A stretch of 64,000 nt of DNA from Anthonomus grandis grandis (lineage: Eukaryota; Arthropoda; Insecta; Coleoptera; Curculionidae). The position numbers and the translations under genes are program-made. This document shows, piece after piece, positions 1-9,769 of this stretch. The DNA lies in the NCBI RefSeq assembly GCF_022605725.1, contig NC_065562.1, positions 3,286,001 to 3,350,000 of the forward strand, read 5' to 3'. Below the pieces are notes generated by a model, which saw only the letters and a list, made by a program, of their open reading frames with translations, had not been told where the DNA came from and ran no database searches. The first letter of the stretch is position 1, and the number at the start of each line of letters is the position of its first letter.

Positions 1-167
1 TTTTTGCTAGATCTTATGGATGTACGTTTTCGAGTAGATGAAAGTGATGATGTGCTTGGACTTAAAATATTTTCTGAAGATTCGTCATATTGGCATCCTT
101 CATCCTGTGACACGTTTTCGGCTCTTGCCAATTCATTTGCTGCTGGTGATTGCATTTTCTTGTGCTT
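1..167 (-). CDS. MADF accessory protein of Harbinger copy 1, linker exon (partial)
   Basis: The minus strand is open from an AG at 168-169 to the window edge and reads as a low-complexity, Ser- and charge-rich linker (SPSTSSLSSTRKR and similar). This matches the region between MADF and BESS domains in the intact copy at 29026-29651. Phase 0 agrees with the donor at 1643, which would join exon 1. The BESS domain would lie left of the window. The acceptor context (ttttttatgaag) is mediocre, so the exact start is uncertain. The plus-strand open frame over the same bases is its shadow. Confidence 0.5.
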
Positions 168-243
168 CTTCATAAAAAAATATATTACTTAAGTATTAAC
201 GTTCTCTTATAATAAAATAACACTTTATTTTTTTTTATTACAG

Positions 244-981
244 TTTCCAAATTTAGAATCAGAATGGGAGCAGATTGGACTCGACTTTAAAAACAAATGG
301 CAGTTTCCAAATTGCCTCGATGCCGTTGACGGCAAACATATAAGAATAAGACCACCTCCAGGCAGCGGAGCATACTACTACAACTATAAACAGTTTCACA
401 GTATTGTATTAATGGCAATTGCAAATAGTAATTACTTATTAATATTGTTTGATGTCGGTACAAACCGACGAGTATCTAACGGAGGGGTGATAAATAACAC
501 ATCTTTTTACAAGGAATTAGTAAAGGGTGCTTTGCAATTGCCTGCAATTAATCAACGTAATAATTTACCTTATGTATTCATAGGAGATGAAGCTTTTGCG
601 CTTAGAAAAGATTTTTTAAAACCTTATAGCGAAAAAGAACTGAACACTGACCGTTCATACTTTAACAAACATTTAAGTAGAGCTAGACGAATTATTGAGA
701 ATGCGTTTGGAATCCTTGCAAATCGATTTCGTATATATCATACCGAAATAAGAATATCTGTCGAAAATATAGAAACTGTGGTAATGGCTACATGCGTATT
801 GCATAATTATTTACGAAATAAGAATCCATGCCAGTACACGAACATATCTACGGATGAAGAAGCTATCTTGGCAGATCAACAGATACTATCATCGTTACAA
901 AAAGGACATGGAAGTAGACGTTGTCCTCAAGACGCAAAACAAGTGCGTGAATTATTTCTTGAATATTTTAAAAAGAATTAG
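244..981 (+). CDS. Harbinger transposase, catalytic exon (copy 1)
   Basis: A DDE_Tnp_4 (Harbinger) nuclease exon follows a T-rich acceptor ending in cag at 241-243 and is open to a TAA at 979-981. The three acidic catalytic positions are visible: Asp in AVDGKH (codon 338-340), Asp in GDEAF (586-588) and Glu in IIENAFGIL (697-699). The typical VLHNYL motif follows near the C-terminus. The enzyme would cut at the element's terminal repeats with the help of the MADF/Myb-type partner encoded on the other strand. The first exon, with the N-terminal domain, is outside the window, so activity of the whole gene cannot be judged. No internal stop is present. Confidence 0.85.
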   Translation, partial: FPNLESEWEQIGLDFKNKWQFPNCLDAVDGKHIRIRPPPGSGAYYYNYKQFHSIVLMAIANSNYLLILFDVGTNRRVSNGGVINNTSFYKELVKGALQLPAINQRNNLPYVFIGDEAFALRKDFLKPYSEKELNTDRSYFNKHLSRARRIIENAFGILANRFRIYHTEIRISVENIETVVMATCVLHNYLRNKNPCQYTNISTDEEAILADQQILSSLQKGHGSRRCPQDAKQVRELFLEYFKKN

Positions 982-1018
982 TTGCGAAAAATTGAATTTA
1001 TTTTGTCATTTTAAAATA

Positions 1019-1548
1019 AACTGCTCGCCATAATAGGAGGGACACCGGCATTTTTTGATGATCTTCAATAGAGTGCAATACATAATAGAAAAGGTATTGG
1101 AAAGCACTTTTTAAAAATGCAAGAATAAAATATGGCGTCCGTAAGAAAAAACAAAGTTGATGACCATCATCAACTTTGCCAAAAAACGAAACGTCGTAAT
1201 AAAAATCTAAAAACACCACCATGTAGCACGGAAAAAGTGGCAATGCAAAAGTGCAAATTATTTTTAAATCGGATAAAAAATAAGCTCAGTAAAAATTAAA
1301 ATTGATTTTTCAAAATGTCGTTTTTTTTTGTCGATTATTTTCAGAACTGCTAGGAATTTTCAATTTTTTTTAATGGCATATTATTAGGCGCAAAAATGCG
1401 CAACTTTGTCCTAATTTGGTCCATCTTCATATCTCCTATAGCAACCGAGATCTCAATGCTGAGAGTCGAATTTGAAACACCCTGTATATGTAGGTGGTTG
1501 AAAATCATCAAAAAAATGCAGCTGTCCCTTTTATTATGACGAGCAGTT
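1019..1548. mobile_element. MITE with about 50-bp inverted ends, TA duplication
   Basis: The ends are AACTGCTCGCCATAATAGG and its inverted counterpart near 1500-1548. The match runs about 50 bp with several mismatches. TA flanks both sides (1017-1018, 1549-1550). No coding capacity is seen. Its inner part (about 1130-1484) resembles the separate MITE at 5905-6270, so one may be nested in the other. It lies in the Harbinger copy between transposase exon 2 and MADF exon 1. Confidence 0.6.
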
Positions 1549-1642
1549 TAACAAAAAAATATCATGTAAAAAGTTTGTTTTCTGAAATTGAATCCAATGC
1601 TCAAGACCAATAAAAAATCAAATTTATAAAATAAAAAATTAC

Positions 1643-2033
1643 CTCACTATCATTGCTGTTATTCATTTCCATATCGTCCATATTGGATTTGCTTTTTATA
1701 GGTGTTTCATGGTCATAAAGAAAGTCTAAAAGATAAAAGTACCATAATGATGTTTCATAAACCTCTCCACTGGAACCACTTCTTTGGCTGTCTTTAATTT
1801 TTTTTAATTCTTTGCGGTACGAACTGCGCATATTATTTATTTTCTTTACCACATCTTGTGTTGCTGCTAGATCTACTGCTTTTAATTTTTCTACCATTTT
1901 ATTTTAAGCAGCTAACTTCAAAGGTTTGTTCAAATATTGCTTGCTTTTTATATCGTATAAACCGGGCAATGATCTATAAAGTTCCAATGAATTCGGTAAT
2001 AAATTCGTGAGACCACGTTCTCATATCGGCCAT
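1643..2033 (-). pseudogene. MADF accessory protein of Harbinger copy 1, exon 1 (broken)
   Basis: Starting at the ATG at 2033 the minus strand encodes MADMRTWSHEFITEFI, then needs a one-base shift to continue as LYRSLPGLYDIKSK. After an in-frame TAA it goes on with KMVEKLKAV, MRSSYRKELKKI and SLWYFYLLDFL. This is a whole MADF domain (a Myb/SANT-related DNA-binding fold), in which the late tryptophan-tyrosine-phenylalanine motif is well kept. A GTAATT donor follows at 1641-1642. In Harbinger elements the partner protein binds sub-terminal DNA and recruits transposase. Unlike the other two copies, the intron falls after the MADF domain rather than inside it. Confidence 0.7.
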
Positions 2034-2454
2034 TTTTATGAGCACAAGAAATTTAATAAGAAACTTAAATCACAGAGTAACAAGTAAACTAAATATCGAA
2101 AAAGTTCTGCTAACTCTTGGCCTGTACTCACAACTAATTCATACACGTTCCGGCTTGTCAACGAAAAGCAAAACCGGAAGATAAATTTTCAACACTGGAC
2201 AGATTTTCAGTAGACCGAGAGTTCAGGCGGGACAGTCGACAGTCTATCAGATAGACTTTCGACGGTCCCGGTTCAGGCTTCGCCTTCCAGCTAATATCGC
2301 CACTAACAGTACGGGTACGCACAGAGTGAAAGCGGGTTTCCTGCTCACCGGTAACCAGCGCCAATCGGCGCTGGTTTCTCGCGCCGGGACTGTTCATAGT
2401 AAAAACGAGACAAAGCAGAAAATCTGCCAGTGCGTCTATGTACTTATAACAAAA

Positions 2455-2753
2455 ATGTCGTTCTCGTCGTCCTCTGATGAAGATCTGATTATTTTGGAAT
2501 CTGTATCGACAAAAATAAAAAGAAAACAAATTGGTATACATTCTATTAACCTCGAAAGAAGAGTTTATGGAGAATACCATCATTTATAAAAAGAATTAAA
2601 GGATGATAATGAAAGATTCTTTCAGTACGTTAGAATGAGCCACGAAACTTTTAATTACATTTTAAAAAAGGTGGAAAATCGTTTATCAAAAGATTGGTGT
2701 AATCTACATAAGCAGCCTATCCTTCCAGAAGAAAAATTGGTTATTACTTTGAG
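2455..2753 (+). pseudogene. Harbinger transposase exon 1 (copy 2)
   Basis: Translation from the ATG at 2455 gives an acidic/serine start (SFSSSSDED), then YGEYHHL, a premature TAA at 2587-2589, and KELKDDNERFFQYVRM followed by LPEEKLVITL. This is the usual N-terminal Harbinger helix-rich domain. It ends AG|GTAAGT at 2753 within an arginine codon. Exon 2 at 4220 starts with the A that completes AGA, so the frame is preserved across 1466 bases. Earlier open frame upstream of 2455 is terminal-repeat DNA and not part of the protein. Confidence 0.75.
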
Positions 2754-3035
2754 GTAAGTAGCTTTTTTGCCATTAATAATTCACGTGAATGAAAGACTTA
2801 ATTTTTTAAAAACAGCTTTTATTATGTAGGTATTGATAATTTACATTTTTCTTTTTAAATGAATTCACTTCCACTGAAACTTAAGAAGTTATTCGGAGAG
2901 GAAAACGTTAAATTTGTAGCACTCGGGTCCGATGAATTTGGTTGTTGGCTTTTAGTAAGTGAATCAGAAAAATCAGTCTGCTTTTGGTAGGTAGGTGGTT
3001 TTGATGAGTGGAAAAATGCGTAGTTTAATCGTTCA

Positions 3036-3702
3036 TTATATAGCTAGGAGAAGGCTGAGAAGAATAGGATAACGTAGATGATGAGATGAAGGAGAGTTTA
3101 ATTGATATGAAAATTGATCTACCAATTCCTGAACACGACATCGAAAAGACAAAATTTTGTTTTGAGGTATTTTTTTTACATGAGGTAACAAACTTTTGAA
3201 AAAGAATAGATGGTCGTCATCTTGATCTCTGGAGCAGCTTCGCTTAGATTTACTTTCCAGATATTCTACTTTGCGTCGTCTTATATCTAGCATAGATGCA
3301 TTAAATGTCTAGGTGGCTCCACGTTTCTTTTGTCTCATAACAGGAGTCTGAATTGAAGATGTTGGGCTCGAACTACATAGTGTGATGTCATTTTCTGTGA
3401 CATTTATCTGGTCAATTTTTGTTACTTGAGAAGCCTCTACATTCCCGCTATTTTCCTCACATTCAACGGGAGACTTGGGTTCTTCTGACGACGTTTCTTG
3501 GGTGGACTTAATGGTGCTGGGTAGATTTCCTATCATTGTTCTAGGCTTAACAATATCTTTTAGGAACAGTAGTTGCTTAAAAAAGGCCATTTTAATGTCG
3601 GTGTATCTTCTGCCGCATCACCAGATCTTGGTGTAGGAAATTTTCCCAATTCGACCGAAAACTGGTCCCGCAGATACTTTCACTGCTTTCGCACCTTGGC
3701 CT
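3036..3702 (-). pseudogene. MADF-BESS accessory protein exon 2 (copy 2), inside the transposase intron
   Basis: From the acceptor tttctttcag the minus strand reads EAKVRKQ, a stop, then KYLRDQFSVELGKF and PTPRSGDAAED. One T is missing from a T-run near 3582, which shifts the frame to FFKQLLFLKDIVKPR. The linker has one TAG at 3309-3311. The end is a BESS-type motif (DDHLFFFKSLLPHVKKI, then ILSFRCRVQELVDQF). The MADF half-domain and BESS match copy 3 throughout. The phase-1 acceptor fits the donor of exon 1 at 5155. The whole exon lies antisense within transposase intron 1. Confidence 0.75.
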
Positions 3703-4219
3703 CTGAAAGAAAAACCTACTTTTACTTTGAAACTCGTCCTCGAGATACTTAAGAGCATTAATCACCCTAGTAATTCTTATTGTTTAAATATTTGCTTTAT
3801 TTAAAGAGATATTTCAGTGCGGTTTTCACTAATGGTATTCTTATGCCTATAAGAAGCCCGCTACGAACGCCTTTTTTATAATTTTTATTTAATAGATTTT
3901 TTTTTCTTTATTAAAAAAAAAACATAAAAAAATCTCTTCGTAGCGGAGAAGAAAACCCATTTTTAGGAAACTAATTCAAATGGTTAAACACAAAATTTAA
4001 ATAAATAAAGCGTCAATCTTAACAATACAAAAATGATAAAATTCTTAAAATTTCATAATATCTTGCACTATATGCCAACATCGCAAACGCGATGGAAAGA
4101 ATTCGTATCGGGAATCGGTTTGTTGTATGCTATGTTGCCATTTAGTGACGAACGCTGTGAATGTGTTAAAATCCGATCACGTGCTGATTATGCCTCTTAA
4201 GAGTATATTTTTGTTACAG

Positions 4220-5069
4220 ATATCTGGCAACTGGATCATCCTTTAGACAAATCTCGTTTGCATTTGGAATTGGCGCATCCACTGCAGGTGAAATAGTTAA
4301 AGAAACAGTTTCTGCAATATGGGATGAGTTAAAAGATATTCACATGGATATTCCGTAAAAACAAGATTTTCGAAGAATATCAGATGAATTTAATAACATT
4401 TGGAATTTCCCCCACTGCATCGGCGCCATCGACGGAAAGCATATTGGAATTGTTTGTCCCAAAAATTCGGGATCCATGTTTTATAACTACAAGCATTATT
4501 TTTCTGTAGTTTTACAAGCAGTTGCAGATGCGAATTATAAATTTATTACTGTGGAGATTGGCGGCTACGGTAAACAGAGTGACGGAGGTACTTTTCAAGC
4601 CTCCGAGCTATACAATTTGCTAAAAAATAATCTATTTAATATTCCCGAACCATCTTATTTACCTAAAGCAACGATGAAGGCACCTTTCGTATTAATTAAT
4701 GACGAAGCGTATCTACTTCTGCCTTTTCTTTTAAAACCTTTTGGTGGGAAAAATCTTAGTATTCAACAAGAATGTTTTAATAAACGGTTATCTCGAGCTA
4801 AAAAGTACATAGAGTGCACTTTTGGAATAATTACAGCTAAATGGCGCATTCTTTCAAAATGCATTGAAACCAACATCGAGACTGCAGACAATATTATTAA
4901 ATGTATATGCTTTTTACATAACACCATTATTGATAAGGAAGGATTTCAAAGGCATCTTAGTGGTGTATCAGTGGAATACTCAAACAGAAATACAGAAAGA
5001 CAAATGAAAGGAAGGCCTCTAAATGAAGCGAAAACCATTCGAGATATATTTGTAAATTATTTTTCTTAA
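4220..5069 (+). pseudogene. Harbinger transposase exon 2 (copy 2)
   Basis: After the acceptor tgttacag the frame reads YLATGSSFRQISFAFGIG and continues through the catalytic nuclease. The triad is Asp in AIDGKH, Asp in INDEAY and Glu in YIECTFGI. A TAA at 4356-4358 replaces one codon; otherwise the exon is open to the TAA at 5067-5069. With the stop in exon 1, this copy has two nonsense changes and no frameshift in about 380 codons, so it is inactive but fairly young. It is close in sequence to the transposase of copy 3. Confidence 0.8.
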
Positions 5070-5154
5070 AATCCGTTGACATATAATATGCAATAACAAC
5101 AATGACATTTATTTTATTTTCCGTTATTACAATAATAAACATTTTAATACTTAC

Positions 5155-5283
5155 CATCTTCTTTCATTTCTAAGCCTATTTCTCTCCAATATTTGTCACA
5201 TTTCGATTACTATGAATTTGTTCCGCTTGTCCCATATATGGGTTCTCTGAAACACAGACGCTATAAGAAGTTCTTTATCCAAT
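5155..5283 (-). pseudogene. MADF accessory protein exon 1 (copy 2)
   Basis: Minus-strand translation gives DKELLIASVFQRTHIWDKRN followed by a frameshifted CDKYWREIGLEMKED. This is the first half of a MADF domain (leucine pair, LWDK-like motif, then the WxxIG helix). A GTAAGT donor follows at 5153-5154 in phase 1 and fits exon 2. The expected ATG appears as ATT (5281-5283). Several indels make it non-functional. It sits downstream of the transposase stop, so transposase exon 2 is entirely inside the intron of this gene. Confidence 0.65.
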
Positions 5284-5515
5284 AAAAATAGGCCCAAATT
5301 ATTTACAACTCGCGCGACCAAAAGCAGAAATAAAACTAATTTTAATTCCGACAAAAACGTGTAAGCAGTTTGTCAACGCCGACTTGTTTTAACCTGCTTT
5401 GACTCTGTTCGCGCCAATTTAAAAACACGGGATAAATGTCGAAAGCGATAAGCGCGATTCGGCGCCGATAACCGCTTGCGAGAAACCTGCTTTCACTCTG
5501 TTCGCACACTACGAC

Positions 5516-5904
5516 TTGCCTTCCGGTTTGTAAACTGAAAGGCCTGCCTTCCGGTAAACAGTATCGTTTATGCCGTCCTTATGATTTAAATTAGTATTTT
5601 TGGGTTTCTAGTAGGTAGTTTTTTAATTTGATAATGTGTTTCATTCTTTAAAATAACCTAGCTACGTGACGGTATATGAATAATGTTTTTAAGTTGTCAA
5701 TAAGGTGAATTTTATTTAGTATTTTAAAATATGAGTAATAGCAGCCTACTACACCATACTCAGCGTCATCATTTCACCGCTTACTACAGCAAAACCATCG
5801 GAATTTAATAAAAAAATTTTAAAACATTTAAATATTGTGGGAACATATTGTGTCATACGATTATAACACATCGTTATAATCGTAATAAAATATGCTATTT
5901 TATA
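5516..5904. other. Unassigned spacer
   Basis: AT-rich DNA with a short palindrome at 5856-5882 (11-bp arms, 5-base spacer). No gene was recognised. Confidence 0.4.
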
Positions 5905-6270
5905 CAGGGTGTACTTTTTTACGCGCCATATAAAAAAAGTTAGTTGATGATGGTTTCTTCGAAACGAAACGTCGTACGAAAAATCAAAAAACTAACTCGC
6001 AATGTTATTTTTTAGAGCTTAAAAAGTGGCCATGAGAAAGTGTCTTTTGTTTTTTCATACCTTTTTAAATAACGCCAGAAAAAAATAAAAAGGAAATCGG
6101 CAAATTTCGGTTTTTCTCGAATATCTCTGGAACTACTCAAAATTTTTAAACTTTCTAAACGGCGTATTGTTAGGCTCTAAAATGCGCAACTTTTCTCTAA
6201 TTTAATCAACCTCTTATCTTCTATAGCTGCCGAGATCCCCATGATAGACATCCTTATCTTGGACACACTG
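5905..6270. mobile_element. MITE with TACAGGGTGT-type ends
   Basis: The 366-bp element starts CAGGGTGTACTTTTTTACG and ends in CACACTG, with TA at both sides (5903-5904, 6271-6272). Blocks such as ACGAAACGTCGTA, AAATGCGCAACTTT and CTATAGC.GCCGAGATC recur at about 1190-1484, defining a family with at least two copies here. The ends resemble Tc1/mariner MITEs, and there is no coding capacity. Confidence 0.6.
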
Positions 6271-7889
6271 TATAAGGTAGATTTTTAAAACGGCTTTTCA
6301 AGTCCTTTCAGTCATACATACTTTTTTTTGTACTTTTTCTTGTAAATCACGAATTTATAGTCTATACGAACGTAGGAAGTATATTTAGTTTATTATTACT
6401 AAATTAAGTTGCAAGATTACTATTTTTTGTAAATAAAATGTCCAATTTTCGAAAAAAAGTATATTTCTATTTTTTCGTGAAATACAACAGTTCACCGTAA
6501 AAGTGAAAAATAGAAAATACAGAAAAACATTTTGTTACTTACTGCATGCGGATTTCACTTTTTGGGCACTTATTTATTTATATAAATGTTGGTAATTGAA
6601 AAAAAAAGGTTTATTTAAAATTGATTGCTATACAAAACATTATAATTAAAATATCGTTATTTAAACAGTATAGAAGATTCATTTGTCTTTAAAAAATATT
6701 TATTGTTCCTTTTTAAAAACCTTAAAATCACTTCTATTTATCAAATACAAAAATTACATTAATCTTGGGCTTTGTCTTGAAGTTTCATTCTCATCAATTC
6801 AATCTCATCGTTTTTATCTGAGAAGGGTTTGGGTTAAAAACGATTAATTTTTCGATTTATTCTGTATCCCTCATTCATTTTCTTCGTTTTCCCTGTCCAA
6901 CGTAATACTTGGCAGTTCAAACTCAAATACACTATCTTCATGATCACTAGTATCGTCTGTGGTCTCTGGCATATTACAGCAAAAGTAATGAACAGGACAC
7001 TGAAGCCTCAGCTGAGAGCGCCCCCGAGAGTCGAGGAATGTACTAACCGGAAGCGAAAATAGATTTGTGACGTCATAACAGCGGGAAGTTTGAAATCTAG
7101 ATTTGGCACCAACTTTGAATAATCTGCATATTAAAAACAAGTTCTTTGTATATCACTTTTTCTATTTGCATGCCGTAATTTCTGAAAGATCCATTTATTT
7201 CTCACTAGATACTCGCTCTGTCTTTCAGAAATTAAACAAAAAAATATTCACAAAATGTATTACTATATTATGAAAAAAGAGTATAGCAAAAAATTCACAT
7301 GTTATATAATCAAAATGAACAGTTATATACGCTTGTTAAAACAATTAAAATGTCAAAAATCATCCAAATTCCACAATGTATAAACTTATAACTTAATTTA
7401 ATCAGGAACTTTGTTGTATGAAGAACAAAGTTTCTGAAATGTAAAGTTTGTAAAGTAGAATGTCTACAAGGTGTTAAGAAAAGTTATAGAAAACGTATAA
7501 ATGTCAATAAAAATGTGATAAAATCAGCAATAATAATTACAAGGAATTACCACATTTCGCAACTGCAAACAACCAGTTTTCTATGCTTTATATTACAGGC
7601 TTGAACATGAATATCGAGTACGTTAGTTGCTACATAATTTCCCAGTATTTCTATGCAACAACGTCAAATGTTTGCATTTCATGAAAAAAAAGACAAGTAT
7701 ACTTAGTTAGTTTTTTTAGAACATTGAAAGATGTACAGAAAAGTAGTCATTGTCATAAAATGCATTTTAAACAACTTATTTGCAACTTATTTTAGTAATA
7801 ATAAATTAAATATATCTCGTATGGACTGTAAATTAAAAAGCATGTACGATTGAACGTACATATGAATAGCCCATTCAAAATCTATTATA
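6271..7889. other. Intronic spacer, mostly featureless
   Basis: This is AT-rich sequence on the 3' side of FANCI exon d. On the minus strand, 6871-6970 encodes an acidic stretch (PETTDDTSDHEDSVFEFELP) that stops at 6871. A T-rich acceptor-like site near 6820 is followed by an open frame DEIELMRMKLQDKAQD with a stop at about 6765. These might be two exons of a small gene or transposon tail, but no donor joins them convincingly and I do not recognise the family. Confidence 0.3.
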
Positions 7890-8165
7890 CAGTGCTTTCA
7901 TTAGCACGTCAACATTCAACACGTCAAATTAGATATACAGGGGGACGTTTAATTATGCATTTACTGAAGTTCTGTCAATCACCTCCTCACCTCCAGCTAA
8001 CCTCACTTTAATATGTCAAATGGGAACCCCCATCGTGTGATACATCATAGTAAGCAGCGTAAAATTTTCTATTTAACGGTACCAAAAAAAGAATGAAATC
8101 GGCAAATGTGTAAGCAAATAGTTAGCGAAAATGTCTAGAAATTTTATTTACGCCAAACTTTTGTA
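7890..8165. repeat. Left inverted arm of DD41D element 1
   Basis: The arm matches 11016-11323 in reverse complement. Shared blocks include TATACAGGGGGACGTTTAATT, CTCACCTCCAGCTAACC and GGGAACCCCCATCGTGTG. The arms differ by small indels and by an A-run in the right arm. Confidence 0.85.
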
Positions 8166-8837
8166 TTTTAAATAAGTACTATTAGTGTGGTACCTACATC
8201 ATTTTAAAATTCTTACATTTTTTATAATAGGTCATCAAAAAAAAATACAAGCAATTTAGAAGTTAAAATGTGTGGTAACAAACAGTACATTTAGTTCAAG
8301 CAAATTATTCTGCAGTTTAGCGGCTTTTGTTAAAACTAACGAAAAATGGTCGGGTTTTTTGCAAAATGGGTGGATTTGGATATATATTTTTCACTAAGAG
8401 TGGCGGAAAGCCAAATTTTATCACAAAGGGGGTGTTATCGCACACTAAATCACTCACTATGGGACATGAATAGAATAACGTCATTAGAATAACCCTGTAT
8501 TGGATTAGTTTTGACAACAAATAGGTTACAACTAAGGTGAGGTTAGGTGTGGTGTTGCCAGTTCTGTCGTCTACTGCGTTTTGTCACTCTGCAGCTTCAG
8601 CCTTGTCCCCAGTGTGGCTGACTCATGAGTGCCTTCTCTAAAGTGGCGAATTTACTCTATATTTTTTAGTCACGTGAAATGTTAGGTATTATGCGTAAAA
8701 TAAATTCACAAAAACTGTTTTTACCTTTTCTTGGTGGGCTGTCGACTCTGGGAGTATGTGTGCAGTGTTTTGGTTTGTTCCGTTTCTCTATCACCGCGAG
8801 GGGAACATAAGGTGCTGCGCACAGACCATAGATATAC

Positions 8838-9016
8838 CCAACCCAACCCAACCCAACTCAATCCAACCCAACCCAGCTCAACGCAACCCAACCCAACCCA
8901 ACCCAAACCAAACCAAACCAAACCAAACCAAACCAAACCAAACCAAACCAACCCAACCCAACCCAACCCAACCCAACCCAACTCAACCCAACCCAACCCA
9001 ACCCAAACCAAACCAA
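8838..9016. repeat. CCCAA / CCAAA pentamer microsatellite
   Basis: Runs of CCCAA alternate with an uninterrupted CCAAA block (about 8904-8950) and occasional CTCAA or GCCAA variants. Long overlapping open frames on both strands across it encode only repetitive peptides and are not genes. Confidence 0.95.
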
Positions 9017-9022
9017 CCTCAC

Positions 9023-9046
9023 AACGGGGAGCTTACGCTCCCCGTT
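9023..9046. repeat. GC-rich hairpin at the edge of the microsatellite
   Basis: AACGGGGAGC, a TTAC loop, then GCTCCCCGTT form a perfect 10-bp stem. A partial second copy (ACGGGGAGCGTAAGCT) lies at about 9086-9101. The rest of the DNA here is AT-rich, so the pair stands out. Confidence 0.85.
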
Positions 9047-9769
9047 GGGAGGTTCATTAACACCCAAGAGTTCATCAACACCCAACGGGGAGCGTAAGCT
9101 TGATTGATTGAATCTTACCGGAATCTTACCTTATGGAATTTTACGCCATTGATGGAATGGGATGGGATTCAAATACAGAGTGAATTCTCCACTTTAGAGA
9201 AAGCCAGACTGGAGACAAGGCTTTAGCTGCAGAGTGACAAAATGCAACAAAACTGGCAACACCACACCTAACCTCAACTCAGTTGTCACCTATTTGTTGA
9301 CAAAACTAATGGTATACAAGGTTAATCTAATGATTAATCGCGTCCTATAGTGAGTGATTTAGTGCGTGATAACACCCTCTTCGTGATAAAATTTGGCTTT
9401 CCGCCACTCTTAGTGAAAAATATATATCGAAGTCTACCTACTTTGCAAAAAACCCGACCATTTTTCGTTAGTTTTGACAAAAGCCGCTAAATTGCAGAAT
9501 TACCATTTTTTTAAGTAAAGAATGTGTACCGTTATTTGCGAGAAAAAAGAGTGTCTTCAAATTTTTTGCAAAAATCTTTGCAGTCTTATAACTTTGTATG
9601 TGTATTTATTTCACTTATATTTTTTGCGAAACCTACCTAATAGGTACAAAAAAACACTGCAATACCTTACATTTTTAAGGCGTTTAAAAAGCAGGCGATT
9701 TATTATTGTTAAAACTGTCAGTTTGACGCGTGCAATTTTTCAATTTTAGTTAAAGAGTGAGTTAATAAA

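Larger units (their letters stand above)
1..2110 (+). mobile_element. PIF/Harbinger element, copy 1 (left part missing)
   Basis: The transposase exon on the plus strand and two MADF-protein exons on the minus strand alternate here (MADF exon 2, transposase exon 2, MADF exon 1). The order is the same as in the two other Harbinger copies. Transposase exon 1 and the left terminal repeat lie before base 1. The right end is approximate: no clean terminal repeat was identified between the MADF start at 2033 and the next element. A MITE sits in the middle. Confidence 0.75.
2309..5515 (+). mobile_element. PIF/Harbinger element, copy 2 (degenerate)
   Basis: Inverted ends sharing ACAGAGTGAAAGC then GGTTTC flank the genes (about 2309-2370 and 5455-5515), with further scattered GC-rich similarity. 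Exact termini and target duplication are not resolved. Inside, transposase exons on the plus strand alternate with MADF exons on the minus strand in the same interlocked order as copies 1 and 3. Confidence 0.65.
8286..9522. mobile_element. Foldback element with about 370-bp inverted arms
   Basis: Left arm about 8290-8661 and right arm about 9177-9512 are inverted copies. Shared landmarks are GGTTAGGTGTGGTGTTGCCAG, CACTCTTAGTGAAAAATATATA and TCTCTAAAGTGG. The 515-bp centre holds the microsatellite and two short GC-rich hairpins but no gene. It lies between the left arm and transposase of DD41D element 1, so it is probably nested there. Confidence 0.75.

Noticed and set aside
4..192. Plus-strand 62-codon frame at the window start
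   Set aside because: The minus strand carries the MADF linker exon; the plus frame is its shadow.
2200..2290. Imperfect GC-rich palindrome (GACAGTCTATC / GATAGACTTTCG) as a regulatory operator
   Set aside because: It lies at the junction of two Harbinger copies and is more simply terminal-repeat debris.
8838..9016. Interstitial telomere-like repeat
   Set aside because: The unit is CCCAA/CCAAA, not the insect TTAGG (CCTAA) repeat, so it is called a microsatellite.
8721..9097. Several overlapping open frames of 75-113 codons on both strands
   Set aside because: They are translations of the pentamer array (Trp/Gly/Val/Leu or Asn/Pro/Thr/Gln repeats), with no start context or domain.
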